From Ascarosepion bandense (taxonomy: Eukaryota > Mollusca > Cephalopoda > Sepiida > Sepiidae): a stretch of DNA of 64,000 nucleotides. Both the position numbers and the translations under genes were made by a program. The notes under the pieces were generated by a model. That model searched no databases and was not told the DNA's origin. It saw only the letters and a program-made list of their open reading frames with translations. The first letter of the stretch is position 1, and the number at the start of each line of letters is the position of its first letter. Location of the stretch: the NCBI GenBank assembly GCA_037127315.1, contig JBBBDQ010000308.1, forward strand, positions 1,344,501-1,408,500. Reading direction: 5' to 3'. Below, piece after piece: positions 45,931 to 56,149 of the stretch.

Positions 45931-46476
45931 ATTACTTAGATTTTGAAAGCCATCTTTTATTTATTCAGACGCTTTTTCTGTTTTCTGTGATGAATTTTCC
46001 ATTTGCTATTGAATCACTTTCCACATATTTAAAGATCTCTTTCATATTTTGGTTAACATTTTTGCTTGTGCTATTAGTGAAGGAATGGAAAAAGACATGT
46101 CAAAATTAAATACGTTTTGTTCGATAATTTATCCAGTGAAGTTTTCATAAAATATCCTTGGTCGAATGACGCATATCGTATGATGTTTAGCACAGCAGGT
46201 GGATTTAACATTCAATTTTTCGATACTTCAACATGCAGCATCTGTCTTCAGCTAGACCTCCTGCGAGGATCCAACTTCTGTTTACCGGAAGGACTACCAG
46301 TACAACATATAAATGTCAGTTCTGTCGAAGAGAAGTGAGGAACGGGACGATGGTGCGGTACTGTCGCCCACTCGGACAACACAGCATGTTTAATCTTTAA
46401 AATATTCAAACTATTTCAAAAGATTGTTAGATGTATCATTCATTAAACCAATATTTACTGATATTAATGTGCAACT
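45931..46476. other. Unassigned sequence
   Basis: A 73-codon plus frame (46117-46338) has no recognised motif. A (TA)n tract closes the region at 46477-46501. Confidence 0.3.
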
Positions 46477-46649
46477 ATATATATATATATATATATATAT
46501 AGCTATTTATAGGGTGTTCCATTAAGACAAATCGAAGTTAACAACAAATAAAATAGTGTTATTCGTAAAATCCTATTGATTTCACTACTGGAATATGTTA
46601 TTTGAGTCATGGTAATTATGCGTGTAAAATAATATTGCCCAAATGCATA

Positions 46650-47143
46650 GCTGTTCCTCGATCTCACCAATGTGCTTTATTATCTCATCCTTCAGGACGT
46701 AGGAGATCATGGCTTTCCACGTCTTCCTATTCCTGGTGACTCTGAGCACACTTTCTCTTGTGACACCACGCAAACGCCGTTCTATCATCCACCTGCTCAG
46801 GCCCTTCAAATATGTTATCCGCTGCTTTCTTCTGTCTCTTTTCCCCGCTATCTGGCCTGTTAGTATCAGGTTCTCCAAGCCCTCCTTCCTCATTGCAGGT
46901 CCCAGGAACTTTAGTTGTTTCTTCCTGATGCTCAATATTAATTTTCTTTTTGTTTCCATCATTTCCAAAACCTCATCATTGCTCACATGCTCGATCCATG
47001 ATATTCGCGGCATCCTTCTGTAGAACCACATTTCAGTTGGTTCAAGTTTTTCCTTCATCTTTGATGATATTGTCCAGCATTCACTCCCGTATTGAAGAAC
47101 TAACATCACATAGCAATCTAGTACTCTCTTCTTTGTTTCTAGT
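46650..47143 (-). mobile_element. RTE-like LINE, C-terminal part
   Basis: Frame 47109-46585 is unusually clean: MMLVLQYGSECWTISSKMKE, EMWFYRRMPRISWIEHVSND, KKQLKFLGPAMRKEGLENLI, YLKGLSRWMIERRLRGVTRE, TWKAMISYVLKDE. It continues upstream at 47441 beyond a solo LTR. Confidence 0.85.
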
Positions 47144-47435
47144 TGTTGGGACGCCCGCGCCTATTCGACTATAATGGACTATTCCATTACTATGTAAAGT
47201 AATGGTGGCATCTACGTAGAGAGTGTGCCGAGCAGCCGTATCGACAAGTCAGTCGTAGACTTCCGGTGACGACCCGGAAGTACCCATTGCTCATACTACG
47301 TCTTACGACGATTGAGACGATTAACCTCTATTCTTGTATTGGATACTAATAACCTTTGTAAATACTATTTTCACGGAATACAACGATTAACCTATTCCTG
47401 TTGTTGAGTTATTTATTCTTACTCACTACATAACA
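47144..47435. mobile_element. Solo LTR
   Basis: A 292-bp insert begins TGTTGGGACGCCCG and ends TACATAACA. It splits an RTE-like LINE between tttctagt and gaaagttttct, which are continuous in the copy at 19640. Flanks ctagt and caagt look like a 5-bp target duplication with one change. TG..CA ends and 5-bp duplication fit a Ty3/Gypsy or Bel type LTR retrotransposon reduced to one LTR by recombination. Confidence 0.7.
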
Positions 47436-48010
47436 CAAGTGAAAGTTTTCTGTCTCTTAATACTCTGCTCAGCTTCTGAAACGCGTCTTTCGCTATGCTA
47501 ATTCGTCTTCAGATCTCTGTGTCGCACTTTCCGTTTTCAGTTAGAAAACTTCCTAGGTATTTAAACTTTTGTACCTGCTTGATTTTAGTATCTCCCGCCT
47601 GTATTTGGCATTTTGGGCTGCCCATTTTGCTGATGATCATTCATTCAGTATTCTTGCAGTTTATCTGTAATCCTTTTTTTCACTCTCTTCAGCTGTAGGA
47701 GGTCTTGTAGTTACCTTTCCGTGTCTCCAATCAGCACAGTACCGTCTGCGTACTGTATGTTAATCAAATTGTGGCCTCCGATTAAAAAAAAAATCCTGGC
47801 ATAACATCTAGAGTCCTCAAAATAGTCTCGCTGTACAAGTTTAACAGATCCGGTGAAAAGACACACCTTTGTCTGACGCCACTTTCTATCTTTGTGTATC
47901 TGTTGACTTCGTTACCTGTCCGTATGCAGGCAGTTTGCTGCCAGTAGAGATTCTTAATCACTCTTATGTCTTTCTCAAATATGTCGAGACTGCTGAGCAC
48001 CTGCATCAAT
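47436..48010 (-). mobile_element. RTE-like LINE, RT part
   Basis: Continues the interrupted copy: TEIRRRI, KFKYLGS region, NCKNTE, then QYADGTVLIGD near 47745 and frame 48009-47782 with DIRVIKNLYWQQTACIRTGN, ESGVRQRCVFSPDLLNLYSE. The YADD box reads YADG, so the RT would be inactive. Confidence 0.85.
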
Positions 48011-48044
48011 TCTTTGTGGTGTAAAACACACTAAAGTCCACTTT

Positions 48045-48210
48045 CCCCTCCCGAGCGCTCATAGCTCACAGGTGGAATCACCGACGGATGTCAATTCGAT
48101 CAGAATTCAATCCTAGCTAGAAGTAATCGGATCTTTAAACCGGATTGATCTTTTAACCGGATTGATGTGTTGTGGGACAGCGAAACAGATCTGTTTGCGG
48201 ATGACTATAT
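48045..48210 (+). mobile_element. SINE family A, tRNA-like head and 3' end
   Basis: gcgctcatagctcacaggtg and gatcagaattcaatcct are the A- and B-box regions. The 3' part (48162-48202) has UUGAUGU, stem GUUGU/ACAGC, GAAA, ACA-GAUC-UGU, U, then UGCGGAU, with CCGGA upstream able to pair. The 5' third of the family is absent. Confidence 0.7.
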
Positions 48211-48483
48211 ATAAGTAAAAATAAATACAAAAAAACATCAGACTAGTGTTGGCCTCAGTGAACATATCTAAATTTGCATACGCTTTATATCGTATATTGA
48301 TAATTTTTACATAAAATATATAACTTAAAACTATATTTTATCATATTTTATCATATATGCATGATTTGTATATTCATTTTCTTCTGTATATAAAAGTGCT
48401 CTATTTTAAATCCTTAAATGATTTGAAATTCTACCGAAATGCATTTATATTATTGTTCTTTCCGAAATCTTTGTTATTAATTA

Positions 48484-49216
48484 CTAGCAGTATAGCCCGG
48501 CGTTGCTCGGGTGTAATGAAAGCTTTAAAACTAATCCATGGTCCTGGAGCTCAGATTCTTTGGACGTTGACACGAAAGACTAAAAAGCAATAGTTGTTTC
48601 CAGTTAAAGCGAAACCGGAGACTGAAAGAAAAATGAATGGATGTAAGTCAAATTTTGATTTCCTGGTATCGATATCAAATAAGTTCATTTTGTCGTAAAC
48701 TGAATTTTGAAGGCTAAATAAGTCCTCTGAGTAAATGGTATCATGGCCGTGACTAATAACTACAATTATACGTACTTAGAGCCAAACCCGAAGCAAAAAC
48801 TAAAATAAAAGGGCTGAAAAAAATACATACAGGCAGATAAACAGACACATACAAATATCTTGCATTTTATGTATATATATTATCGATTTTCTGCACTATT
48901 GTAAGAACTGCAACCTTGAAAATTCTGAATATCGTTTCTTATGTCTTTGTCTATGAGTGTATCAAATTTGATTAAAATCGGACCACTCCTTCTATAACCC
49001 GATGTTTTTCGATTATCGATTTTCGATATTTATCAGGGGTACCTCGACAGAAAACCTAGCTAAGAACACTCGCAGACGCTTATAGTACAACTGTGTAAAT
49101 TTTCAAGAAAATTGGTTCAGCCGTTTCGGAGTCTATAGATAACGGACACACACACATATGCACACACATACACACACACACAGACAAACAAAGTTCCATT
49201 TATAAATAAGTTTAGA
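48484..49216 (-). mobile_element. Non-autonomous Helitron
   Basis: Minus strand. The 3' end (48487-48484 CTAG) is preceded by the same CCCGAGCAACGCCGGG hairpin as at 42710. The 5' end is near 49216 (TCTAAACTTATTTATAAATG, then a gtttgtctgtgtgtgt tract). The last 250 bp resembles the Helitron at 41846. Confidence 0.8.
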
Positions 49217-49329
49217 TTCCACATTGTGATAACAATAAAAAATCTGTCAAGAAGGGTGAAACATTTAAAGAGCCTGGAAAAATTAAATTACGATTAAAAC
49301 ACCTTCAATATATTTTCGTTTTAGTGAAT

Positions 49330-49490
49330 TAGAGGAAACCAAAATGCCAACTACAGGTCGGGGACAATAACATCGATTATGTGCAAGAAACTTAAATACC
49401 TGGGAAGTGGTCTGACAGAGTACGGAAAGTACTTCACAGAGATTCGAAGGCGCATTGGTATGGTCAGAGACGCATTTAAGAATTAAAAAG
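49330..49490 (+). mobile_element. RTE-like LINE scrap
   Basis: [33 protein letters not shown], matching the [15 protein letters not shown] block. A (GAAA)n tract follows at 49575-49612. Confidence 0.75.
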
Positions 49491-49574
49491 TAAAATTTTG
49501 AGTTAAAATTAAAATATGTAGGGAGCAAAAATAAAAGGGGTTTAATTCTTAATTGTTAAAAGTAATATTGCGGG

Positions 49575-49612
<38 letters not shown>

Positions 49613-49676
49613 GCGGAAAGAAAGGGTTAATTGTATAGAGGAATCTATATCAATCTGGGTCTCAGAATTTAAGTAA

Positions 49677-49997
49677 TTATTTTATTCTATTACAGCATGT
49701 TGTTACTAAATCACTTTTTTTATTAGACAAATTAGGATTATTAATATGGTTTAAAATGATAAGTTTTTCTAAAAGGCATAGATTACATTTATCTCCTTTT
49801 CCATTGTAAGGTTTAGATTTAACTACGATATTCCAGTTAATAATTAGGTTTTTGTTGTCATTTTTTAATTTCCAATAATATATAGATAAAGCAATACTTT
49901 TGTTGTATTTACAGCTGTTTAAAGATAACATGTGGTTGTTAAATATTATCTTTGAGTTATGGTAACAAATGTAACCGGAAAACTGGGAATTTGTCAA
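49677..49997 (-). mobile_element. PLE-like C-terminal fragment (GIY-YIG region)
   Basis: FSGYICYHNSKIIFNNHMLS, SIALSIYYWKLKNDNKNLII, CNLCLLEKLIILNH. The YI..NH..S....K....LS.Y.W.LK and C.LC..EK..I pattern is the C-terminus after the GIY-YIG motif in a second PLE lineage. On the plus strand at 50066 a CUGAAGA, GACC/GGUU stem and GAAA occur nearby. Confidence 0.55.
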
Positions 49998-50249
49998 CCG
50001 TTATATTTGAAGAAGAAAAAGTAACACAGTTTTCCAGTTACTTTTGTTACCATTACTTACATTCCTGAAGATGACCTCGGAAAGCGGTTGAAAGGACTTG
50101 GGTACCTTAAGAAATGAATGAAAATAATATCTGTCAACGTTACAGCTCATTTCTAACATCTTTTGATTGTAATACGCGAAATATTATTCGTGAGTATGAA
50201 CGGATTTTATCAAAAATAAGCAAACATATTGCTAGCATTTTATTTAATC

Positions 50250-50250
50250 T

Positions 50251-50283
<33 letters not shown>

Positions 50284-50387
50284 CAACAACAACAACACAC
50301 ACACACACACAAACAAACACACACACACACAACAACAACAACACACACACACAAACAAACACACACACACACACACACAACAACAAC

Positions 50388-50424
<37 letters not shown>

Positions 50425-50610
50425 CAACAACAACACACACACACACAACAACAACACACACACACAAACAAACACACACACACACACACATACAACAACA
50501 ACAACAACACACACACACAAACAAACACACACACACACACACACAACAACAACACACACAAACAAACACACACACACACACACACAACAACAACACACAC
50601 ACACAAACAA

Positions 50611-50634
<24 letters not shown>
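50250..50634. repeat. Compound (AC)n/(AAC)n/(AAAC)n microsatellite
   Basis: AC runs are broken at semi-regular intervals by acaacaacaac and acaaacaaac. All long frames here are artefacts. Confidence 0.98.
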
Positions 50635-50644
<10 letters not shown>

Positions 50645-50646
<2 letters not shown>

Positions 50647-50955
50647 TTAAAACAGGATAATATGTACATTTATTAACGCATTTGGGAGATTTTATAAAAC
50701 GGTAGCTACCCACGCATCTCCGCATCGTTCATTCAGTAATGAATTTAAACACTATCAGCTACTGGCGTGCGTTTACATTATATGAGTATATAACTCGCTA
50801 AACGTCCGCCTTCTTCTACGGACCGCTCAGTGGTAGAATCGCCGACTGATGTCAATTTAGTCGGGTTCCAATCCTGGCTAGAAGCAATCGCATGTCTAAC
50901 CGTACTGATGAGCTGTGATACAGCGAAACAGATCTTTCTGTGGATGATTATATAT
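50645..50955 (+). mobile_element. SINE family A, fullest copy
   Basis: A 5' module of about 165 bp (cgcatcgttcattcagtaat, cttcttctacgg) is followed by a tRNA-like module (accgctcagtggtagaat, A box; gtcgggttccaatcctgg, B box) and a 3' module with a hammerhead-like fold. (TA)n flanks both ends. Having the pol III-like boxes in the middle, not at the 5' end, is unusual for a SINE. Confidence 0.75.
50895..50945 (+). ncRNA. Hammerhead-like fold in SINE A (copy with intact core)
   Basis: CUGAUGA at 50905-50911; stem II GCUGU/ACAGC with loop GAU (50912-50924); GAAA 50925-50928; then ACAGAUCUUUC, where the family form ACAGAUCUGUC would close stem III and give GUC; then UGUGGAU. One G to U change at the stem III/cleavage-site side probably weakens it. 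Confidence 0.55.
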
Positions 50956-51059
50956 ATATATATATGCTTAAAACATAGGATAATATGTACATTTATTAAT
51001 ATAATATATAAGTCAGTGCATAAAAAATGTTTGGTTAACAAAAGATTAATGATTCCCAA

Positions 51060-51305
51060 AACGGAAGAGATTTAACGAGCGAGTGTGCACCTCCCGCCCC
51101 AAATAAAGCAAACACGCAAGCATATGAACTTTCTAACCTGCTCACTAACCACTTATTTTTATATACACGATACTTTGGCCATCAGAAAGACAAACAGATC
51201 TCGATATGTAAAATCACAAATTTATTCGCCTGAAGAAAGTCAACTTCGGACTTGAAACTCGTGTAGCGACACAAATACCATTGTAGACACTTAATATATT
51301 ATACA
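51060..51305. other. Unassigned sequence
   Basis: No gene or known repeat recognised; (AAT)n starts at 51310. Confidence 0.3.
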
Positions 51306-51309
51306 AAAA

Positions 51310-51321
51310 GCAATTATTATT

Positions 51322-51366
<45 letters not shown>

Positions 51367-51695
51367 TAGAAAAAATGTGGAAATTGAAAACAAGAGTTGT
51401 GCCAGTGATAGTAGGTGCACTTGGAATGATAAAAAAATGGAACAAAAGAACACATTGAAAGAATCCCTGGAAACCCCAGCTTAAGAGATATACTAAAAAT
51501 TGTCTTATTAAGTAGAGCCCACACACTCAGGAAAACTTTATCTATGTAATGCTAGGGATGATAGGGAAGATAGAAAAACATGAAATGGAGCCATAACAAC
51601 ACGCCACTACCTGCCTTAGGTCTCCCCGCAGACTTGGTTGGTAGTGAGACCAAAGCAGAAATCGAAATATGATGAAAAATGACATAATAATAATA
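51310..51695 (+). mobile_element. Restriction-like-endonuclease LINE, 3' tip (copy A)
   Basis: After (AAT)n, KMWKLKTRVVPVIVGALGMI and the 3' UTR (tagggatgatagggaagata, aagcagaaatcgaaatatga) to an ATAAT-type tail. Same UTR as 8330-8460. Confidence 0.8.
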
Positions 51696-52245
51696 ATAAA
51701 GTCTGTTCACCAGGAACTTTCAGGCAAATATTATACATAATAATGTCGATCTAAAATGCAGGTTCTGTGATAAATACCAAGAAACAATAGACCATCTAAT
51801 CTTAAGATGTTCTGTACTTGCCCCAATTGAATATAAAAATCGTCACGATAGAGTGGGGCAATATTTACACTGGACAATGTGCAAACACTTTTGAAAATAT
51901 GTAAACAAACACTGGTATGAACATCACCCAGAACTGACTAGAGAACTAGATGATATCATTCTATGGGATTACACCATCTACACAGACAGAAAAATTGAAG
52001 CAATGAAGACATTATTTTTAAAAACCAGAAAGAAAAAAAAACTTGCCTATGAATTGATATGGCTTGTCCAGCGTCGTAATACAGCAACAAATGAATTCGA
52101 AAGACTGTCAAAATATAAAGACCTGGAAATTGAAATAGAAAAAAATGTGGAAATTGAAGACAAGTATCGTAACAGTGATAGTAGGTGCACTTGGAATGAT
52201 AAAAAATGGAACAAAACAACACATTGAAAGAATCCCTCGCATTTT
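51696..52245 (+). mobile_element. Restriction-like-endonuclease LINE, C-terminal part (copy B)
   Basis: Starts within the tail of copy A. SLFTRNFQANIIHNNVDLKC, CDKYQETIDHLILRCSVLAP (CX2CX8HX4C kept), HWYEHHPE, DDIILWDYTIYTDRKIE, then a stretch where RPDIIV is destroyed, and ERLSKYKDLEIEIEKN. One stop (near 51894) and frameshifts. Confidence 0.8.
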
Positions 52246-52291
52246 TTTCTTCTATACCAATTTCTATCGTTGAAACAAACCCTATTTCTTA

Positions 52292-52324
<33 letters not shown>

Positions 52325-52328
<4 letters not shown>

Positions 52329-52740
52329 TACGGAGATTAACGAATTTTAACGAAACTTGGTTATAAGCAACCGACAATTTGTAATGAATTATTTTGAACA
52401 TTATTTTTACCGATACTCGTATTTAAGTAGATATTCTGTTTTTAATTAAACAGTAATTTATATTTATATCTACCGGCCTGATTATTTCACGATAAATTTT
52501 TATTACGACAATGTGTGCTATCCAGCAGGATTCGAACCTGGGACCCCTATTTACATAGAGGAATCTACCATTTGATCTGGTATTGTCTTAACCACTCGAC
52601 CATGAATAGCCTCTTGATCAGACGAGGTTTTTATCATGCTTATATAACACAATTTTCGATCTATCGTAAACAAACCATATCTGCTCTGTAATGTATCGTA
52701 ATGTCAAACAAATGTAAACATGTTACATCCAGGCTCGAAA
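52325..52740 (-). mobile_element. SINE family D, with class II tRNA-like head
   Basis: Matches 58525-58885 and, in part, 58890-59190. Order on the minus strand: a leader with taaacatgttac-like end, the tRNA-like unit, then an AT-rich body (attaaaaacagaatatctac, ttggttataagcaacc). Joined at 52740 to the truncated SINE A copy that follows. Confidence 0.7.
52517..52610 (-). tRNA. tRNA-like fold, long variable arm, UCA in anticodon position
   Basis: 94 nt. Acceptor stem GCUAUUC/GGAUAGC (seven pairs, one G-U), D region GGUCGAGUGGUUAAGAC, anticodon stem UACCA/UGGUA with loop GAUCAAA, variable arm CCUCUAU/AUAGGGG, T loop GGUUCGAAUCC. The shape is of class II tRNAs (Leu, Ser). Position 33 is A, not the near-universal U, so use as a decoding tRNA is unlikely; more likely the promoter head of SINE D. 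Confidence 0.45.
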
Positions 52741-52930
52741 CCCAAACGAATTGGCGTCAGTCGGTGACTCTACCCCACGGGGCGTCCTTTGGAAGAAGGC
52801 AGTCTTTTTTAGCACATATCATATTACGCGCCCAATAGCTAGAGTGCTCAAATTCATTTTTACTGAATGAGCGATGCGTACACAGTAGAGTGGCTACTGT
52901 TTTTCAAAGTCTACCTTTCTTCTAGAGTGC
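52741..52930 (-). mobile_element. SINE family A, 5' and tRNA modules only
   Basis: Inverted copy with the 5' module (gagcgatgcgtacacagtag) and B-box region (gctcgaaacccaaacg); the hammerhead-like 3' module is missing. Confidence 0.65.
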
Positions 52931-53201
52931 TATATATATATATAATGGTACGTTTGAAATAACTCCCAAGTATAGCACCTGCACATTCCTCCCACATATT
53001 AGTGTGATATTAATATTTTCTTTTAAATAACGTCTTACTATTATGCTGAATGTATTTCTTGGTGTTATATGTGGGAAGTATTTCTACCTCACCATGTCTA
53101 ACAGAACAAAATCTTTAATATACTGAGATTCTCACTTGATTCCTCACTATTCTGGTAAAAATTGTCAGAATAATCTAAGGTTATAACTGAACGATCAGAT
53201 A

Positions 53202-53204
<3 letters not shown>

Positions 53205-53250
<46 letters not shown>

Positions 53251-53289
53251 TGTGTGTGTGTGTGTTTTCGTGTGTGTGTGTGTGTGTGT
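53205..53289. repeat. (TA)n followed by (TG)n
   Basis: A compound dinucleotide tract. Confidence 0.95.
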
Positions 53290-53770
53290 TGAGAGCATGC
53301 ATTTGTGCATTTCATCATCGAACTAGCAGTTTCTGGTTATTGAATATCATGACAAACGTTTCCTCTTTATCGATTTGGATCACACGGCGAAGATAGCAAT
53401 AACTGTCATGTTATTGTTTCTTCACCATCTTTGATTGCCGACTCGTTGTACGCATCACAATTAATAGCTAGCAACGACCGTTTGATGTTGACTGGCTCGG
53501 TGAAAGACGAGAATTGTGGTTTCGGCCAGAGACACAGACTGTTGGCTGAATAATGTGAGGTTCAATTCTATGCGATTAGAAAGAGTTTTCCACATTTAGT
53601 CCCTCAGAGTCCACTGAGGAGTATGGGACCACAGCCTTAAACAACATGCACTACTGCGATTTCCGTGTCACCACTGACTTCAGCATCTAGGACCACAACA
53701 CCATTTCCCAGATGACATCAACAAAAAACGGTTCCTTCGTCTTAATCGTTTTATTATTAAAGGGGAGCAA
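53290..53770. other. Unassigned sequence
   Basis: Nothing recognised with confidence; ccagagacacagactgttgg to gaggttcaattct (53525-53570) has a weak tRNA-like look. Confidence 0.25.
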
Positions 53771-53774
53771 CAGA

Positions 53775-54035
53775 CATGCGGTCTTAGTCTGTCAAACCTG
53801 AGTGTGGGAAGTATATGGACCCTTCAACATTCCAATGTCCGCTGTCGTCTTTGCCTTATATCCCGGCTGTGTTTGCTTCCATACATGTGCGGTCTTAGTC
53901 TATCGAACATGGGTGTGGAAAGCATATCAACGCTTTAAAATTCCCGTAGTACTCTGCCAGTTTGGGTTTATATTTCGGCTAGGTGTCTTAACTTTCATTC
54001 ACGTGCGGTCTTAGTCTATCGAACCTGGGTGTAGG
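53775..54035 (+). repeat. About 114-bp tandem repeat, two and a half copies
   Basis: tgcggtcttagtctgtcaaa recurs (with tatcgaac) at 53776, 53888 and 54004. Confidence 0.85.
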
Positions 54036-54059
54036 GAAGCTTATTGACGCTTCAGTATT

Positions 54060-54260
54060 CCTGTAGCCATCCACATCCCCTATCTCTTGTTGCTCTTAAT
54101 ACCCGTTCTCTTCTTATTTCATTCAATCCAGGCTCCATCATCCCCCGCTCAAGTCCATCAAGTATGTCATGCGTTGCTTCAGGTTCTCCAAACCCTCTTT
54201 CCTCATTACATGCCCCAAAAACTTGAACTGTCTTTTCCTGACGTTAAGTATCAGCTTCCT
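54060..54260 (-). mobile_element. RTE-like LINE scrap
   Basis: Plus-strand phrases caggttctccaaaccctctt, attacatgccccaaaaactt and cctgacgttaagtatcagct match the reverse complement of the family C-terminus. Confidence 0.7.
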
Positions 54261-54269
54261 GTATCTAAA

Positions 54270-54970
54270 TATCAGCTTCTAGAATGCATCCATGTTTATA
54301 ATGTTACTGTCAGTTTAAATTTATAATTTTTTCTTTCTTAAAATCTTCAGACAGTTAGACTGATCAAGTTTATTTGGTATATAGTTATTTTGGTGCGGTG
54401 TGGAATTTTGTCCAGAAGTGTGTTTGCACTGAGCACGCAAGATTTGAAAGAAGGGGAAAATTATTTTGAAATGTCAGTGAGTGCGAAAAATCCAGGTGCA
54501 GGTTGGATTTTGTTTTGACGACCAGAGGGCGAGATAAAAGAAATGAGCACTCAAATATAAAAAAAATAAAAAAATGCAGCGGAAGAATCATGTGTCAAAC
54601 GAAGCTGGCCTATTTCAGGGAGAGTGAAGTTTAGTTCAGATCAGAGACAGGAGAGAAGGGAAGACGAAATCAGTAGCCAAAAGGCCTTCGTGTGCGCACG
54701 TGCCTACCTCCGACCCACTTCTACTCTACACAAACCACCTCACCGAAATGAGAAGAAAAAAGAATAAAAATATATTGTATAATTTTATATATGCATTTTA
54801 TCAGCAAAGCTGAGGAGAATGTCAATTTTGATTCCCACTTTACTCATCGTAGAGAATTGTATATGCAACATATTAACTGTTATCCTTCTTTTTAATACTG
54901 AAAATAGTTTTCTTCCTAGCTTTTTGTCTAAGACAGTGTAGAACAGTAACAGTTTGATTATATTCTTCCC
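54270..54970. other. Unassigned sequence
   Basis: No gene or repeat recognised in about 700 bp. Confidence 0.3.
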
Positions 54971-54972
54971 TC

Positions 54973-55290
54973 TATGTGCGTTGTGGTGCAGTGGATATCG
55001 GCTCGGAACGAGAAATCGGGAGAACCCAGTTCGAATTTCAGTTTAATACATTGCATTCACTTACGCACAAATACCCTTGGGAAATGTATTAATCCGTCTC
55101 TTCCCTCCAGTTATGGGTTAAATAACAAGACTGATTGGGTTCTATAACTTTGACTTGCAGTCAGTCTTCCGCAGAAAGCAATGATAACCTACTGCGGGAT
55201 AATCTTTTTCCCAGTCAGTTATGTCTCTTTTGAGACATGATTGCTCAAGCGTGTATCACGTATGGCACTGAACTGACTGACGATAATAGT
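54973..55290 (+). mobile_element. SINE family C, reference copy
   Basis: About 318 bp. tRNA-like head gtgcgttgtggtgcagtgga to cagttcgaatttc; body gtattaatccgtctcttccc, ctactgcgggataatc, atgtctcttttgagacatga (a perfect small hairpin) and a 3' end gtatggcactgaactgactg. Confidence 0.8.
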
Positions 55291-55419
55291 TGGAAACATG
55301 ATTAAGGCTTCTAATAGGCATAAAGTGGGAGATCGGTTTTCTATTGTTATAAAGTAATAGACTGACCGCCCTGTAATTACTACTTAATAATATAATATAT
55401 CTCTTCTCCTTTTAGCTAT

Positions 55420-55590
55420 GAGGCAAATAACTGGACAGATTGGGTTCTATAGCCTTTGCTGGCAGCCAGTCTACCGTAGAAAGTAATGGCAACCTACTGC
55501 GTGATAATCTTATGGATAGTCAGTCATATATCGAAAGAGACATGATCGCTCAATCTTGTATCACGTATGGCATTTAAGTGACTGACTGAC
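55420..55590 (+). mobile_element. SINE family C, 3' half
   Basis: Starts at aactggacagattgggttct and runs to the same 3' end (ggcatttaagtgactgactg). Confidence 0.8.
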
Positions 55591-55689
55591 TTCTAGTTGC
55601 ATCTGCTCGCCAATTTTTGTTCCTGATAGTGTTAATGTGGTTCTTTTGTTAATTTGTAAAGACCTTTACTTTTTCCTTAAATTTCTAAT

Positions 55690-55712
55690 AATAATAATAA
55701 TAATAATAATAA
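55690..55712. repeat. (AAT)n microsatellite
   Basis: A short perfect trinucleotide tract. Confidence 0.9.
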
Positions 55713-55924
55713 TGTTAAATATCTAATGTTGATAATGATAATGATAAAATTAATCGTTTCTATCAGCAAAGGAATCTGTAAATCCTAGAGAGGATCATAC
55801 ATTACACAAACCACGTGGCCTGACGCTACAGTATCACAAATAAAGTACTGCACCGAATATAGAGGACTGAATCTATTCAATATCATTTGACAACATCAAA
55901 AACTGAAATGGATAACGCATGTAA

Positions 55925-56072
55925 TTTTTTTTTTAATAATCATATCGCCCCAACCAAGGCATTTTACTGCCACTGTTTTGCAGGGGGTTACATAGGAGAA
56001 AAGTTATGAAAAAGAGTGACAGTTTATAGGGGATATCAGGAAGTGGATAAGAGAAGGATGAATGTGGTTATA
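55925..56072 (-). mobile_element. Jockey/CR1-type LINE tail
   Basis: Inverted 3' UTR (accaaggcattttactgcca, gcagggggttacatagg) with a poly(A)-like T run at its left. The second tail at 56150 is 88% or more alike by eye. Confidence 0.75.
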
Positions 56073-56140
56073 AAGTGAGGGGTCAATTGATATATTGATT
56101 GAGATGCAGAATTGATCCCCCATTTTATACCCATATTATA
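56066..56140. repeat. Short palindromic element, copy 2
   Basis: ataaagtgaggggtca and tgatcccccattttata arms, as at 30310-30385. It sits at the junction of two LINE tails. Confidence 0.6.
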
Positions 56141-56149
56141 CTAATATAG

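Noticed and set aside
50066..50097. CUGAAGA..GAAA near the PLE fragment as another hammerhead
   Set aside because: Stem II is weak (GACC/GGUU with a long loop), no cleavage triplet follows, and its strand is opposite to the PLE fragment.
50114..50725. Thr/His- and Cys/Val-rich frames on both strands
   Set aside because: Translation of (AC)n and (AAC)n repeats.
52517..52610. Selenocysteine tRNA because of UCA in the loop and a long variable arm
   Set aside because: Acceptor and T stems do not have the tRNA-Sec layout, U33 is missing, and the unit sits in a dispersed SINE-like repeat.
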